Shown one piece after another: positions 8,444-17,952 of a DNA stretch of 33,837 bases; the stretch's first letter is position 1, and each line of letters begins with the position of its first letter. Both the position numbers and the translations under genes were made by a program. Under the pieces are notes generated by a model. The model was not told the origin of the DNA. It saw nothing but the letters and a program-made list of their open reading frames with translations, and ran no database searches. The stretch spans positions 1 to 33,837 of the forward strand of contig JBCCIM010000050.1 in assembly GCA_039111535.1 (NCBI GenBank). Direction: 5' to 3'. This DNA is from Bacteroidota bacterium (GTDB taxonomy: Bacteria > Bacteroidota > Rhodothermia > Rhodothermales > JAHQVL01).

Positions 8444-8776
8444 TTACATGTCAGGCGATATAACCTCTGGACTTGTTGCCGGCGCGTCTTTTGTACTTTC
8501 GACTTGAACGGTTACGCTTTTTCCAATTTTTGCGAGCAGGTTGACGAGATAGTCGATCCCAAATTTATCAATGCGCCCCTGCATCAGGTCACTGATACGA
8601 GGGTGTGCTACATCGAACAACGCAGCGGCTTTTCGCAAGCTTAACTTGTTTTCGATGATATACTGTTTAATCTCACCCATCAGCCGAGATCTTATCAGGA
8701 GATTGGCGGCTTCATCAGGGCGTCGACCCAGTACTTCGAAGATATTTTGTGTAGGACTAACCGCTACCTTTTTCAT
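8444..8776 (-). CDS. HigA-like XRE antitoxin
   Basis: DNA-binding antitoxin of 110 aa. A helix-turn-helix of the HTH_37/HigA2 type occupies about residues 32-85 (LRKAAALFDVAHPRISDLMQGRIDKF); the N-terminus (NIFEVLGRRPDEAANL) matches the usual start of this family. It should neutralise the toxin encoded just upstream and repress their shared promoter. Its start overlaps the end of the toxin gene by 20 bp, indicating translational coupling. Confidence 0.88.
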   Translation of the reverse strand: MKKVAVSPTQNIFEVLGRRPDEAANLLIRSRLMGEIKQYIIENKLSLRKAAALFDVAHPRISDLMQGRIDKFGIDYLVNLLAKIGKSVTVQVESTKDAPATSPEVISPDM

Positions 8777-9110
8777 GATTCGTTCTCTCTAGTATAAGCT
8801 TCTGTAACCGTTTTTTCGCTAAAGCAATATCTTTTTTTGAGGTCTGTTGTGACTTCTTCTGGAACGCATGCAGGACATATATGGCTTCTTTAAACTTTGC
8901 TATGTAGATCGTTCTGAATGCCCCATCTTCAACTCGAACACGAATCTCATTGACGCCAGGGCCGATACTGGGCATTGATTTCCAGTTTCCGGGATTGCGG
9001 CCTTCTTGCACTTCATTTAATTCGTGCCCGGTTATATCTGTTGCTACCTCTGGGAAAGCTTTTATCCTTGCAAGTGAGTCCCCTAGAAAGATTATTTTCT
9101 TTGCCATCAT
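8757..9110 (-). CDS. HigB-like (Gp49/DUF891, RelE superfamily) toxin
   Basis: Toxin of 117 aa of the phage Gp49-like HigB group. The diagnostic part is FRTIYIAKFKEAIYVLHAFQKKSQQTSKKDIALAKKR (about residues 65-101), with the conserved basic and aromatic residues of RelE-fold, usually ribosome-dependent, mRNA interferases. The toxin-first gene order is the usual higBA arrangement. Two ATG codons lie side by side at the start (9110 and 9107). A 7-bp-arm dyad 51 bp upstream is the probable autoregulatory operator. Confidence 0.88.
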   Translation of the reverse strand: MMAKKIIFLGDSLARIKAFPEVATDITGHELNEVQEGRNPGNWKSMPSIGPGVNEIRVRVEDGAFRTIYIAKFKEAIYVLHAFQKKSQQTSKKDIALAKKRLQKLILERTNHEKGSG

Positions 9111-9160
9111 CGCATAGTCTATTCGGATGCTGGCGGTTTTGCACGTTAGGAGTTATTGGT

Positions 9161-9182
9161 GTGGTACTAAATATTGTACCAC
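9161..9182. promoter_or_regulatory. Candidate toxin-antitoxin operator
   Basis: Arms gtggtac (9161-9167) and gtaccac (9176-9182) are exact reverse complements around an 8-bp AT spacer. The site lies 51 bp upstream of the toxin start. Read on the minus strand it contains TACAAT, a -10-like hexamer, so a bound antitoxin could block the promoter. Confidence 0.6.
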
Positions 9183-9350
9183 CTGTTTCGCTTGCTCTTT
9201 CTTTCAGGCAATTAAATAGGAAAACGCCAGAAATAAGCCGTTTAAGGCTAAAGAATGCTTAAGCGTAGTTGTTCTTAGAGGTCACCAACCATTCACTTAC
9301 AATAGACGGGTAAAGCTAAAAGACATACCTTGCCTTAGCTCATTAAATGT

Positions 9351-10357
9351 TTATCCGTCCTCATCTGTCTGGTGAAGGATCCATTCAATCTGTGTTTCAA
9401 AAAAGCTTGGCACTAGCTTACCTTCAGGTGTGACAAACGCGTGGGAGGCCTGGGGGAATATGTGGATCTCGTAGTTGGTTTTCCCCAGCCGGCCAAACGC
9501 TTCCTCAATGATGGGAATATTCTGCTCTGGAGGGACAGGCTGGTCGAATTCCCCAAAGATCATAAACACGGGCATGTCGAGGTGCTCGAAGATGCTCAAG
9601 CGGTGGAGGTACCAATAGGATCGGTGGTGGGCATTGGGTTCGGGAGGATACGCCGTGGTATCAGGCGGGAGGTACCTCGCGTCGATGGTGTCCTGCCAGT
9701 CACGCATGTCTTCTAACAATTGTGATGTGATAAGGCCGTCATCTGCGTCCTCAAAATATTGCACCCAAAGCTGTCTCACTTCCTTGCTTTGCTGTACAGT
9801 CAGGCCAGCCGTTTGGAGCGTATCGCTGAGGGCATGGAGAAAACCGTCGCGAAAGTGTTGCACGGGGCCGGCCAGGTTTATAAGGAAAGCAACACCTTTT
9901 GTCCGCGCAGCCGCCATTAAAGCAACGGATCCCCCTTCGCTACCGCCCCACAGGCCCGTCTTTGATGCGTCTGTTTCCGCCCGTGCTCCAAGGTATTGGA
10001 AAGCTGTTACCGCGTCGTCTGCAAGGTTGTCAAAGGTACGTGCTTCGTAATCACCGGTGCTTTCGCCTGCCCCTCGCTTGTCGAAAATGAGTGAAACGAT
10101 GCCCTTGTTTGCAAATCGCTCGGCGAAGGGGATCTGATTCTTGCGCGTCGCTGCGCTGCCGCCACCAAGAAAAACCATGGCCGGGCAACCGGCTGCGCAC
10201 GCCGCCGGGATGTAAAGCGCGCCGGCCAGCGTTACTTCAGGGCCGGGATACGTACTTCTTCGATACGCACGTCTTGCGCAGTCAGTATGGAAGTGAATCC
10301 ACAAACCAAACAAAGCACACAAAAGTATTTTACGATACGCGAGGCCTTGAATAACAT
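9351..10357 (-). CDS. Secreted alpha/beta hydrolase, frameshifted near its N-terminus
   Basis: Serine hydrolase of the alpha/beta fold, probably an exported acyl-ester hydrolase. Visible are the oxyanion region FLGGGS, the nucleophile elbow GGSEGG, the acid in MIFGEFDQPVPPEQ and the catalytic His in FPQASHAF. The main frame is open from about 10246 down to the stop at 9351. The N-terminus lies in another frame: an ATG at 10357 starts a good signal peptide ending LTA/QD, followed by VRIEEVRIP, and hits a stop at 10232-10234. Adding one C to the CCC run (plus-strand GGG at 10245-10247) joins VRIP to GPEVTLAG exactly as expected for this family. As sequenced, either the export signal is lost or there is a sequencing error. 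A TTG at 10322 in the main frame is an unlikely start. Confidence 0.85.
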
Positions 10358-10684
10358 GGGTACGTCACGATTGAGGGAGGATTGTCTTTCCAGAAGATGG
10401 GCAGATGATAAGAAAGTTGCTCATGCCTAAAGCGATACGTGAGAGGCAAGTTAGAGGGGTGAATTCGTGCTATTATCCTCAATAGACGGATCCGATAGCA
10501 ATACGTACTTCCTTTTCCCTTCTTCCTGAATCTTTTCGTAAACTCTTATCTATACCCACCTGAGCGTGAGTTCGGTATTAGATTTGTAATTGATTGCTTC
10601 CGGACCATTTCTCAACCCTGTGTGCGCGTCTGGTTTACAACTTAAGAGCAATACCTGAAACCACTGAGTAATTCTGCGGGAGCC
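10358..10684. other. 327-bp divergent intergenic region
   Basis: It separates the hydrolase gene (-) from the cytochrome peroxidase gene (+) and should contain both promoters. I found no convincing small gene, strong dyad or terminator. GGGAG at 10678-10682 is the ribosome binding site of the downstream gene. Confidence 0.5.
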
Positions 10685-12979
10685 ATGAAACCATTCCTGA
10701 AAGCAGGCTCAATCGGCACAGCTACGTTTAGTGTCGTCATACTGTGCTTTTTGTTTTTGCCCTATCCCTGGCTACAACCTGAGGTGTTGGAGGAGGAAGA
10801 GGTTGCAGCTATTGAGCAACGGGGGAATCAGTATTTCGAAATGATCGCTGAGGGCAAGAACCTGGATCGCCCATTCCCTGAAATGGCGATTCGTGAAGAC
10901 AATGCGCTGACGCCGGCCAAGATTGAGCTCGGAAGAATGCTCTTCTTTGACCCCATTCTTTCCGCTGACAATGCGTCTTCCTGCGCCACGTGCCACCATC
11001 CTGATTTAGGTTTTTCTGACAACCGCGCCCGCTCCATGGGATTTGGCGGGCAGGGCATCGGACCGGCACGGACCGGCGGTGTGCTATTGCCACGTAACAC
11101 GCCTACCATCTGGAATGCCGCGTACAACATCCGGCAGTTCTGGGATGGCCGCGCGTCAGACCTCGAAGAGCAGGCCGATGGCCCCATCCATCATCCGGAT
11201 GAAATGGCCCAGAACCAGGAACTGCTTGTAGAAGAACTTGCTGCCATACCGGCTTATGTGGACCTTTTTGAGGCTGCATTTGGCACACCTGAGCTTACCT
11301 ATGACCAGGTTACCTATGCAATCGGTGCGTTCGAGCGTACCGTGATCACGTCAGACTCGCGGTACGACCAGTATGCGCGTGGCGACCGTGAAGCCATGAC
11401 GCCAGCAGAGCGCCGCGGCTTAAACCTGTTTCGATCGCTGAAAACGCGCTGCTTCGAGTGCCACAACTTGCCGACATTTGCCAACCCTGATTTCAAAGTC
11501 ATCGGTGTACCTGAGCCAGAGGGTGTCGACCCTGATCTCGGACGCGCAGAAATTGTTGGTCCCGGCTACGAAGGTGCCTTCAAGGTGCCAACCCTGCGCA
11601 ACGTCGCGCTCACAGCACCCTACATGCACAATGGCGTTTTTGAAACGCTTGCTGAAGTTGTCGACTTTTATGCCACGGGTGGCGGCACTACGCGGGGTAT
11701 GGATGGCTTCGAAATCGACGATAAAATTCGGCCCTTTGCGCTCTCTGGAACCGAGCGAGATGACCTCGTAGCGTTTATGCATGCGCTGACCGATGAATCC
11801 AATAAGCCAGCAGTGCCGTCCAGTGTGCCTTCCGGTTTGCCTGTTGTGCCGCGACTTGAAAACCAATCGCCAGAAATGGCTGCTGAGCGCGCACGTGTGC
11901 CGGCAGTAGATGCAGCATCCGTGAATCGTCAGGGTAATCATCTGATTGTTGCGGCTGATCAACGCATTCAAGATGCCATTGACGTAGCCCAGCCGGGAGA
12001 TACTGTGTTTGTTGAAGCCGGCGTCTACCATGAAACCCTGGCGCTGGATGTGTCGCAGGTCACCCTGATAGGCGAACACACCGACAGCACCCGCGCCGTG
12101 CTGGATGGGCAGGAGATGTTGTCTGACGGTATGGTGGGCTCCGGTAGTGATATTGTGATTGAAGGATTTGAAATCCGGAATTACACGGCAAACGGCTTGA
12201 TGATCGACCTGGCTACCAACATCACGTTTCGGGATTTGCATGTCGAAAATACCGGCTTGTATGGCGTATATCCGGTTGAGGTTGTTGGTGTTGTCGTAGA
12301 AGGTTCAACGGTAATCGGCGCCCGGGATGCCGGCATCTACGTAGGGCAATCCAAAGACATCATTGTCCGCAATAATGTGGTCCACGGTAATGTCACAGGT
12401 ATCGAGATCGAGAACTCTGTGAATGCCCTCGTGGATAACAATGAGGTGTATGACAATGCCGGTGGTATCCTCGTATTCCTCTTGCCCAACAATCCGTCCA
12501 AGATTTCAACAGGTTGCGTGGTTCAGAACAATAAAATCTACAACAACAACCATGTAAACTTTGCGGACCCCAACGCCATTGTAGCTTCTGTGCCTTCGGG
12601 TACCGGGGTCATGATTTTGGCAGCAGATGACGTACGGGTAACGCAGAATGAGATCCTGAACAACAAATCAGCTGGCGTGGCGATACTTGGCCTTGCAACG
12701 TTGTTTGGTGAAGACAAAGAATTTGACGTCGACCCCACGCCGGAAAACAACTGGATTTATGACAACCAGATTGGCGGCAACGGGAATGCACCCGATGCAA
12801 AAGTGGCCGAAGCCGGCTTTGATGGCGCGGATCTCATCTGGGACATGACCGGCCTGAACAACAGCTGGGACCAGGCAGATGCAACCAAGCTTCCCTATAC
12901 CCTCCCCGAAAGCACGTGGTCAGATTTTCGCCGGCGCGCAAACTACCGCCTCTGGCAGACAGCGGCTGCAATGCTTTGA
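10685..12979 (+). CDS. Di-heme cytochrome c peroxidase fused to a parallel beta-helix domain
   Basis: A two-part exported protein of 764 aa. After an N-terminal membrane anchor or signal (about residues 12-30), residues 70-370 are a MauG/CcpA-type di-heme peroxidase. It has two heme sites, CATCH (C100, C103, H104) and CFECH (C256, C259, H260), the conserved [13 protein letters not shown] and [11 protein letters not shown], and YMHNGVF with a likely distal Met (M314). A Pro/Ser linker at 375-415 leads to a right-handed parallel beta-helix (about 416-730) with repeated N-x-I/V and GI-x-I turns. Beta-helix proteins paired or fused with cytochromes are known (TIGR03805/TIGR03806 from memory), so a periplasmic peroxidase acting on, or bound to, a surface polymer is plausible. 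The start is supported by GGGAG 2 nt upstream. Confidence 0.9.
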   Translation: MKPFLKAGSIGTATFSVVILCFLFLPYPWLQPEVLEEEEVAAIEQRGNQYFEMIAEGKNLDRPFPEMAIREDNALTPAKIELGRMLFFDPILSADNASSCATCHHPDLGFSDNRARSMGFGGQGIGPARTGGVLLPRNTPTIWNAAYNIRQFWDGRASDLEEQADGPIHHPDEMAQNQELLVEELAAIPAYVDLFEAAFGTPELTYDQVTYAIGAFERTVITSDSRYDQYARGDREAMTPAERRGLNLFRSLKTRCFECHNLPTFANPDFKVIGVPEPEGVDPDLGRAEIVGPGYEGAFKVPTLRNVALTAPYMHNGVFETLAEVVDFYATGGGTTRGMDGFEIDDKIRPFALSGTERDDLVAFMHALTDESNKPAVPSSVPSGLPVVPRLENQSPEMAAERARVPAVDAASVNRQGNHLIVAADQRIQDAIDVAQPGDTVFVEAGVYHETLALDVSQVTLIGEHTDSTRAVLDGQEMLSDGMVGSGSDIVIEGFEIRNYTANGLMIDLATNITFRDLHVENTGLYGVYPVEVVGVVVEGSTVIGARDAGIYVGQSKDIIVRNNVVHGNVTGIEIENSVNALVDNNEVYDNAGGILVFLLPNNPSKISTGCVVQNNKIYNNNHVNFADPNAIVASVPSGTGVMILAADDVRVTQNEILNNKSAGVAILGLATLFGEDKEFDVDPTPENNWIYDNQIGGNGNAPDAKVAEAGFDGADLIWDMTGLNNSWDQADATKLPYTLPESTWSDFRRRANYRLWQTAAAML

Positions 12980-13168
12980 GTCTGCTTTTCCTGACTCCTG
13001 ACCCTTTGAAGTAAAACTGGCCTGAAAAACCGGGATTTGACGAAACGGAAGTACGAAACAGCCCGTTTGATGCGTTAAATATCTACGGAATTTTCCGAAT
13101 GCGTAGTCGTTTACGGAAATTTCAACCTTTAATTGCAACTTTCGCGCTGCAACGGGCTATTTTTCCGC

Positions 13169-14044
13169 ATGGACCTAAAAGAACTATTTAAAAAGATTCG
13201 GAAAATCGAAATCCGCACCAAAGGACTCGTAGAGGATGTCTTTGGCGGTGAGTACCATACTGCATTTAAAGGGCAGGGGATGGAGTTTGCGGAAGTCCGC
13301 CCGTACCAGTTCGGAGATGATATTCGGAGTATTGACTGGAACGTAACGGCCCGTATGGGAGAAACCTACATCAAGAAGTTTGAGGAAGAGCGTGAGCAAA
13401 CCTTGATGTTGGTTGTGGACATTTCTGGTTCTGAAAGTTTTGGGTCACGGTACAAGTTCAAACGGGAAATTGCAGCAGAAATCAGCGCTATCATTGCGTT
13501 TAGCGCGATCAAGAACAACGATAAAGTTGGCCTGCTGCTTTTCTCTGATCAGGTCGAGTTGTTTGTCCCCCCGAAAAAAGGCCGCCGGCATGTGCTGCGC
13601 CTCATTCGTGATTTGTATGCCCACGAGCAGCAGTCGTACGGGACCAACATCTCCGAAGCCCTTAACCGCATCATTCACGTGCTCAAGCGTCGCTCTATTG
13701 TATTGCTTGTGAGTGACTTCTTTGATGAAGCCTACGAAAAGCCCCTGCGATTGGTCGCCTCCCGCCACGATACCATCGGTGTGTTTTTGCACGACCCGCG
13801 TGAGCAAGACTTACCGGCCGTTGGTCTTGTCGACCTCACCGATGCGGAGACCGGTGAAACCATTACCCTCGATACGCGCCACCTGAAAACGCGTCAGGCC
13901 TATACTGCAGATGCTACCACGCACAGGACCCGGACAGCTGAACTACTCCGTCGCAGCCGGGTTGATCAGGTTTTTGTGCAGACGGATGAGAGCTACGTGG
14001 AGCCGCTGATTCAGTTTTTTAGAAGAAGAAATAAAATGGGGTAA
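13169..14044 (+). CDS. DUF58 domain protein of the Bat operon
   Basis: Cytoplasmic protein of 291 aa, first gene of the aerotolerance operon. It carries the DUF58 signature EFAEVRPYQFGDDIRSIDWNVTARMGETYIKKF (about residues 38-70), followed by a VWA-like fold whose metal site is DISGS. Such proteins usually partner a MoxR-type AAA+ ATPase, but none is encoded upstream here. The ATG at 13169 was chosen because the downstream MDLKELFKKIRKIEIRTKGLV is the standard N-terminus; 13133 would add 12 odd residues. The stop overlaps the next start codon by one base (TAATG). Confidence 0.92.
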   Translation: MDLKELFKKIRKIEIRTKGLVEDVFGGEYHTAFKGQGMEFAEVRPYQFGDDIRSIDWNVTARMGETYIKKFEEEREQTLMLVVDISGSESFGSRYKFKREIAAEISAIIAFSAIKNNDKVGLLLFSDQVELFVPPKKGRRHVLRLIRDLYAHEQQSYGTNISEALNRIIHVLKRRSIVLLVSDFFDEAYEKPLRLVASRHDTIGVFLHDPREQDLPAVGLVDLTDAETGETITLDTRHLKTRQAYTADATTHRTRTAELLRRSRVDQVFVQTDESYVEPLIQFFRRRNKMG

Positions 14045-15114
14045 TGGCTATGCAGCGCAAAAATCCCATATCACTATTCGGTATAGCCCTACTCGGTTTG
14101 GTCGGCTGTGTTATGTTTGCGCCGGCTGTGCAGGCGCAGCAGGTGAGGGCCTATGTTTCTGTTGACAGCGTGCGGATTGGAGACCGGTTCTCGCTGACGG
14201 TTGTTGCTGAGCATACTTTTGTTGCAGACCCTATTTTCCCGGAAACGCAAGCTGGCGCCGAATTCTTCGGAGACCTTGAAGTGCTTGCTGTACAAATGGC
14301 TGGGTCGCGCCTGGCAAGCGAAGGTGTCGCGGGTTCGCGCATCGATAGCCTGGTGTATGAAGTGGCTACATTTGCGCTAGATACAGCATTTGTGCCTTCT
14401 ATCCCCGTGTTTTTTGTGGCTGATGCGGATACGACATTCTATGCGTCATTCCCCATCGAATTGCCCATCATTTCGCTTGTGCCAGAAGATGCTGATGGCA
14501 TCAGAGACCTGGCACCCATTGCTGATTTTCCCATCAATCCGTGGCCGTGGATTTTAGGCATTCTGGCGCTGTTAGGCGTTATTGCCGGCCTGTATTACCT
14601 GTGGAAACGCCGGCGCGATGCATTGCCGGAAACGGTATTTACTGCTCCAGTGCCCCGGATTTCGCCGATAGAGGAAGCCATTGGCCGCTTGAGAACGCTC
14701 GAGAAAGATGCTGATTTGCAGGATGTAGCGCAGATTAAGCCTTTTTACGTTGAGTTGACCGAAATATTACGCGTTTACATGAGTCGCCGGCTCAAGATCA
14801 ATGCAATGGAAAGTACCTCGCATGAGCTCATGCAGGATCTGAACAAAATGGTGCAGCGACGCAAAATAACGCCTGAAGCTGCCCATTTGTCTAAGCGCGT
14901 GCTGCATGTGTCTGATCTTGTGAAATTTGCAGATATACAGCCGGCGCCAGAAGTTGGGCATCAGGCCTTCCGGGAAACGCGGAAAATCCTCGACGAGGTA
15001 GAGGAAGCGCTCCGCCCTGTTGAGGCGCCGCCGGCCGAGACTGCCCCGGTATCTGATGGCCCGCCGACCCAGCCTGCAGAAGAAAGTGCCCATGAACATG
15101 TCGATCCCGTATAG
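14044..15114 (+). CDS. BatD-like/DUF4381-type membrane protein of the Bat operon
   Basis: Envelope protein of 356 aa. A signal peptide ends near VQA/QQV (about residue 32). An Ig-like BatD-type extracytoplasmic domain follows, then one membrane helix at about 167-186, and a cytoplasmic segment with ISPIEEAIGRLRTLEKDADL and EILRVYMSRRLKINAMESTSHELM, as in the C-terminal part of BatD and DUF4381 proteins. It ends in a Pro/Glu-rich tail. In this operon type the protein is thought to belong to the membrane-bound Bat complex (inference). The gene starts on the preceding stop codon, and its last 23 bp overlap the sirtuin gene. Confidence 0.8.
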   Translation: MAMQRKNPISLFGIALLGLVGCVMFAPAVQAQQVRAYVSVDSVRIGDRFSLTVVAEHTFVADPIFPETQAGAEFFGDLEVLAVQMAGSRLASEGVAGSRIDSLVYEVATFALDTAFVPSIPVFFVADADTTFYASFPIELPIISLVPEDADGIRDLAPIADFPINPWPWILGILALLGVIAGLYYLWKRRRDALPETVFTAPVPRISPIEEAIGRLRTLEKDADLQDVAQIKPFYVELTEILRVYMSRRLKINAMESTSHELMQDLNKMVQRRKITPEAAHLSKRVLHVSDLVKFADIQPAPEVGHQAFRETRKILDEVEEALRPVEAPPAETAPVSDGPPTQPAEESAHEHVDPV

Positions 15115-15859
15115 CGATACGCTGGTGCAGCGGCTTGCCCAGGCGCGGCGGGTACTGGTATTTACTGGTGCTGGCATTAGCGCCGAGAGCGGCATTCCTA
15201 CGTTTCGAGATGCTGATGGATTATGGGAAAAGTTCAAGCCGGAAGAACTGGCGAATGTTGATGCCTTCCTTGGTAACCCTGATCTGGTGCAACGCTGGTA
15301 TGCCATGCGTCGTGAAGTGGTTACCAAAGCGAAGCCCAATCCGGGGCATCTAGCGCTGGTTGAACTGGAGCGTATGGTTGATGAGTTTATGCTTGTCACA
15401 CAAAACGTGGACAACCTGCACAACGAAGCCGGCAGTAAAGAGGTGCTGGAATTACACGGCAACCTTACACGAAATTATTGTATCGATTGCAAAAAGCCGG
15501 CAGCAGCATTGCCGCCGATTGAAGAAGGCAAACCGCTGGCTTGTGTGCATTGTGACGGGTTCATACGTCCGGATGTCGTCTGGTTTGGCGAGATGCTTCC
15601 TAAAGGGGCGATGGAAATAGCCATAAACATGGCCATGCGATCAGATGTGGTGTTGAGTGTCGGCACCAGCGCCGTAGTCTTTCCTGCGGCTGACATCCCG
15701 CTCGTAGCCCGTGGCCACGGGGCCTATGTTGCCGAAATCAACATAAACGAAAGCGAAATTGGCCACGTATTAAACGAAACTGTTTTAGGACCATCCGGTA
15801 CGGTACTTCCGTCACTGGTAGCTGCCGTCAGAGAAAGACGCGCGGCAACAACAGCTTAG
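15092..15859 (+). CDS. cobB: Class III sirtuin, NAD-dependent protein deacylase
   Basis: Sir2-family enzyme of 255 aa that removes acyl groups from lysines using NAD+. It shows GAGISAESGIPTFRDADGLW (NAD binding, residues 26-45), TQNVDNLH (103-110), the catalytic His in ELHGN (H122) and a zinc site made of C130, C133, C151 and C154. The YxxR motif (Y70, R73), which binds negatively charged acyl groups in SIRT5 and E. coli CobB, is present, so desuccinylase or malonylase activity is expected. I chose the ATG at 15092; 15098 is an alternative. The gene overlaps the preceding one by 23 bp and ends 9 bp before batA, so it is cotranscribed with the Bat genes, an unusual partner. Confidence 0.93.
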   Translation: MNMSIPYSDTLVQRLAQARRVLVFTGAGISAESGIPTFRDADGLWEKFKPEELANVDAFLGNPDLVQRWYAMRREVVTKAKPNPGHLALVELERMVDEFMLVTQNVDNLHNEAGSKEVLELHGNLTRNYCIDCKKPAAALPPIEEGKPLACVHCDGFIRPDVVWFGEMLPKGAMEIAINMAMRSDVVLSVGTSAVVFPAADIPLVARGHGAYVAEININESEIGHVLNETVLGPSGTVLPSLVAAVRERRAATTA

Positions 15860-15868
15860 ATTGGATTT

Positions 15869-16855
15869 ATGGAATTTGCGCAACCCAACTGGCTTTTTCT
15901 GTTACTCCTGGTTCCTGCCCTGATTGGCTGGGAACTGTGGCGGCATCGTTTCCGCTTTTCTGGATTACGGTTTAGCAATGTAGCGTCCGGTAAAAAAGCG
16001 CCACAGTCGATTTGGGTGCGTATTCGATGGTTACCAATTCTTTTACGCACCGGTGCGTTGGTATTGGGTGTGCTTGCCCTCGCCCGTCCGCAGGACCGCG
16101 ATACGGTTCACGAACGGTTTGCAGAAGGTGTGGATATCATGATGGTACTGGATACCTCGACTTCAATGCGCGCGCAAGACTTTACGCCGAACCGTTTCGA
16201 AGCAGCCCGCGAGGTTGCCTCAGAGTTTATCGATGGCCGGCTCTCAGACCGGGTCGGGCTCATTGTGTTTGCCGCAAAAGCCTATACCCAGGCCCCCCTC
16301 ACGCTCGATTATCCGTTTTTGCAGCAGATGCTCGGTGAAGTAGAGGTTGGGGTAATAGAAGACGGTACCGCCATCGGTACGGCACTTGCAATGGCTGTTA
16401 ACCGGCTTAAAGAGACGGAAGCAAAAAGCAAAATCATCATATTGCTCACCGATGGCCAGAACAACCGTGGTGAAATTGATCCGGTTACGGCCGCTGAGGT
16501 TGCAGAAGCAATCAATGTGCGGACGTATACCATTGGGGTTGGGGCATACGGTGAAGCTCCGTTTATTATAGATCACCCGTTTGCCGGCCGCCAGCGGCGT
16601 ATGGTCCCCGTTGAAATTGATGAGGACATGCTGCGTACTGTTGCCGAGAAGACAGGGGGTCAATATTTTCGTGCAACCAACAAGGAAGCACTCAGCACCA
16701 TCTACGAAGAAATCGGTGAACTGGAAAAAACGAAAGTAGAAGAACGGATCTATACAGACTTTAATGAGCGGTATGCAGAATTTCTGTGGCCGGCGTTTAT
16801 CCTCCTGCTGGCAGAAGTATTGCTTTCAACAACCCGATTGCGCCGATTTCCGTAA
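15869..16855 (+). CDS. batA: BatA, VWA-domain membrane protein
   Basis: Aerotolerance protein of 328 aa. Two N-terminal membrane helices (about residues 7-24 and 55-72) precede a von Willebrand factor A domain with an intact metal-ion site DTSTS (D95, S97, S99) and ILLTDGQNN. A third helix lies near the C-terminus (FLWPAFILLLAEVLL). Helix, helix, VWA, helix is the BatA/BatB plan. It probably forms a complex with BatB and the TPR proteins in the inner membrane. Spacing to the sirtuin gene is 9 bp. Confidence 0.93.
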   Translation: MEFAQPNWLFLLLLVPALIGWELWRHRFRFSGLRFSNVASGKKAPQSIWVRIRWLPILLRTGALVLGVLALARPQDRDTVHERFAEGVDIMMVLDTSTSMRAQDFTPNRFEAAREVASEFIDGRLSDRVGLIVFAAKAYTQAPLTLDYPFLQQMLGEVEVGVIEDGTAIGTALAMAVNRLKETEAKSKIIILLTDGQNNRGEIDPVTAAEVAEAINVRTYTIGVGAYGEAPFIIDHPFAGRQRRMVPVEIDEDMLRTVAEKTGGQYFRATNKEALSTIYEEIGELEKTKVEERIYTDFNERYAEFLWPAFILLLAEVLLSTTRLRRFP

Positions 16856-16903
16856 AGGATGAGTGGCTACAAAAAGCATGAATACGCTATATAAACGGTA
16901 AAA

Positions 16904-17935
16904 ATGGACTGGTTACATCCTACTTATTTATGGGCATTGCTGGGCGTACCCGCTGCAGTTTTTTTGTTCTTGTGGGCAGCACTGCAGCGTAAACGCGCGT
17001 TTGGCCTGTTTGGTGATGCACCGCTGATCAATCGGCTTGCTGCTGTGGTAAGTACACGCCGTCGCCGCTGGAAAGCCGCCATTGTGGTGCTGGGTGTAAT
17101 GATGCTTGCTGTAGCCCTCGCCGGGCCGCGATTTGGTACCAAGCTCCGGGAAGTGAAGCGGGAAGGCATTGACCTGATTGTTGCGCTGGATGTTTCGCTG
17201 TCGATGTCTGCTGAAGACGTGGCACCCAACCGGCTGGATCGGGCAAAAAACGAAATCAAGAAACTGCTCAATGACCTCCGTGGAGACCGGGTGGGCCTTG
17301 TTATCTTTGCCGGCGATGCGTTTGTACAGTGCCCCCTGACAACGGATTATAGTGCAGTAAAGATGTTTCTTGACGTTGCTGATGCTTCCATGGTGCCAAC
17401 GCCGGGTACTGATTTTAGCGCAGCCCTTACGTTTGCCCGCAAGGCCTTTCAAGGTTCTTCAGAAGCAGAAGCGATTGATGAAGAGCGGACGCGCGCGTTA
17501 TTGATTGTTTCTGACGGCGAGAACCACGTTGCCAATGTTGACCAGTTGATTGGTGAAGCGAGAGATGACGGCATCGTCATTTTTACCGCCGGCGTGGGTG
17601 AAACGGATGGTGTGCCGATCCCGGTGTACAGAAACGGCCGGCGCATCGACTACAAAAAAGATCGAAATGGTCGTGTGGTCAGCACGCGGCTTGAAGAGGC
17701 GAGTCTGCAAGAGCTGGCCAGTGAAGGGAGTTATTTCAGGATAGCGCGTACGTCCAGTTCGCTGCCTAAAATATTAGAGGCCCTCGATCGTTTAGAGAAA
17801 ACAGAGTTTGGTGCGGACGAGTTTGAAGAGTACGAAGAAAAGTATCAGTGGCCGCTTGTTTTGGGTCTGTTGCTGCTTTTTGGAGAACGCCTGTTTTCCG
17901 ACCGGCGTAAAAAATCTGCCGGTATTCCTGAGTAA
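16904..17935 (+). CDS. batB: BatB, VWA-domain membrane protein
   Basis: Paralog of BatA, 343 aa, with the same layout. N-terminal helices lie at about residues 6-26 and 57-73, the VWA domain has the metal site DVSLS (D96, S98, S100), and a C-terminal helix follows EKYQWPLVLGLLLLF. The usual BatB phrase AEDVAPNRLDRAKNEIKKLL is present. It lies 48 bp after batA and 17 bp before batC. In Bacteroides the Bat proteins are linked to oxygen tolerance; the mechanism remains unclear. Confidence 0.93.
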   Translation: MDWLHPTYLWALLGVPAAVFLFLWAALQRKRAFGLFGDAPLINRLAAVVSTRRRRWKAAIVVLGVMMLAVALAGPRFGTKLREVKREGIDLIVALDVSLSMSAEDVAPNRLDRAKNEIKKLLNDLRGDRVGLVIFAGDAFVQCPLTTDYSAVKMFLDVADASMVPTPGTDFSAALTFARKAFQGSSEAEAIDEERTRALLIVSDGENHVANVDQLIGEARDDGIVIFTAGVGETDGVPIPVYRNGRRIDYKKDRNGRVVSTRLEEASLQELASEGSYFRIARTSSSLPKILEALDRLEKTEFGADEFEEYEEKYQWPLVLGLLLLFGERLFSDRRKKSAGIPE

Positions 17936-17952
17936 TTATTTGTAATACAGCC

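Noticed and set aside
11420-12241. 273-codon minus-strand frame opposite the cytochrome peroxidase
   Set aside because: It lies entirely inside a gene with two heme sites and a clear domain pattern, and shows no domain itself.
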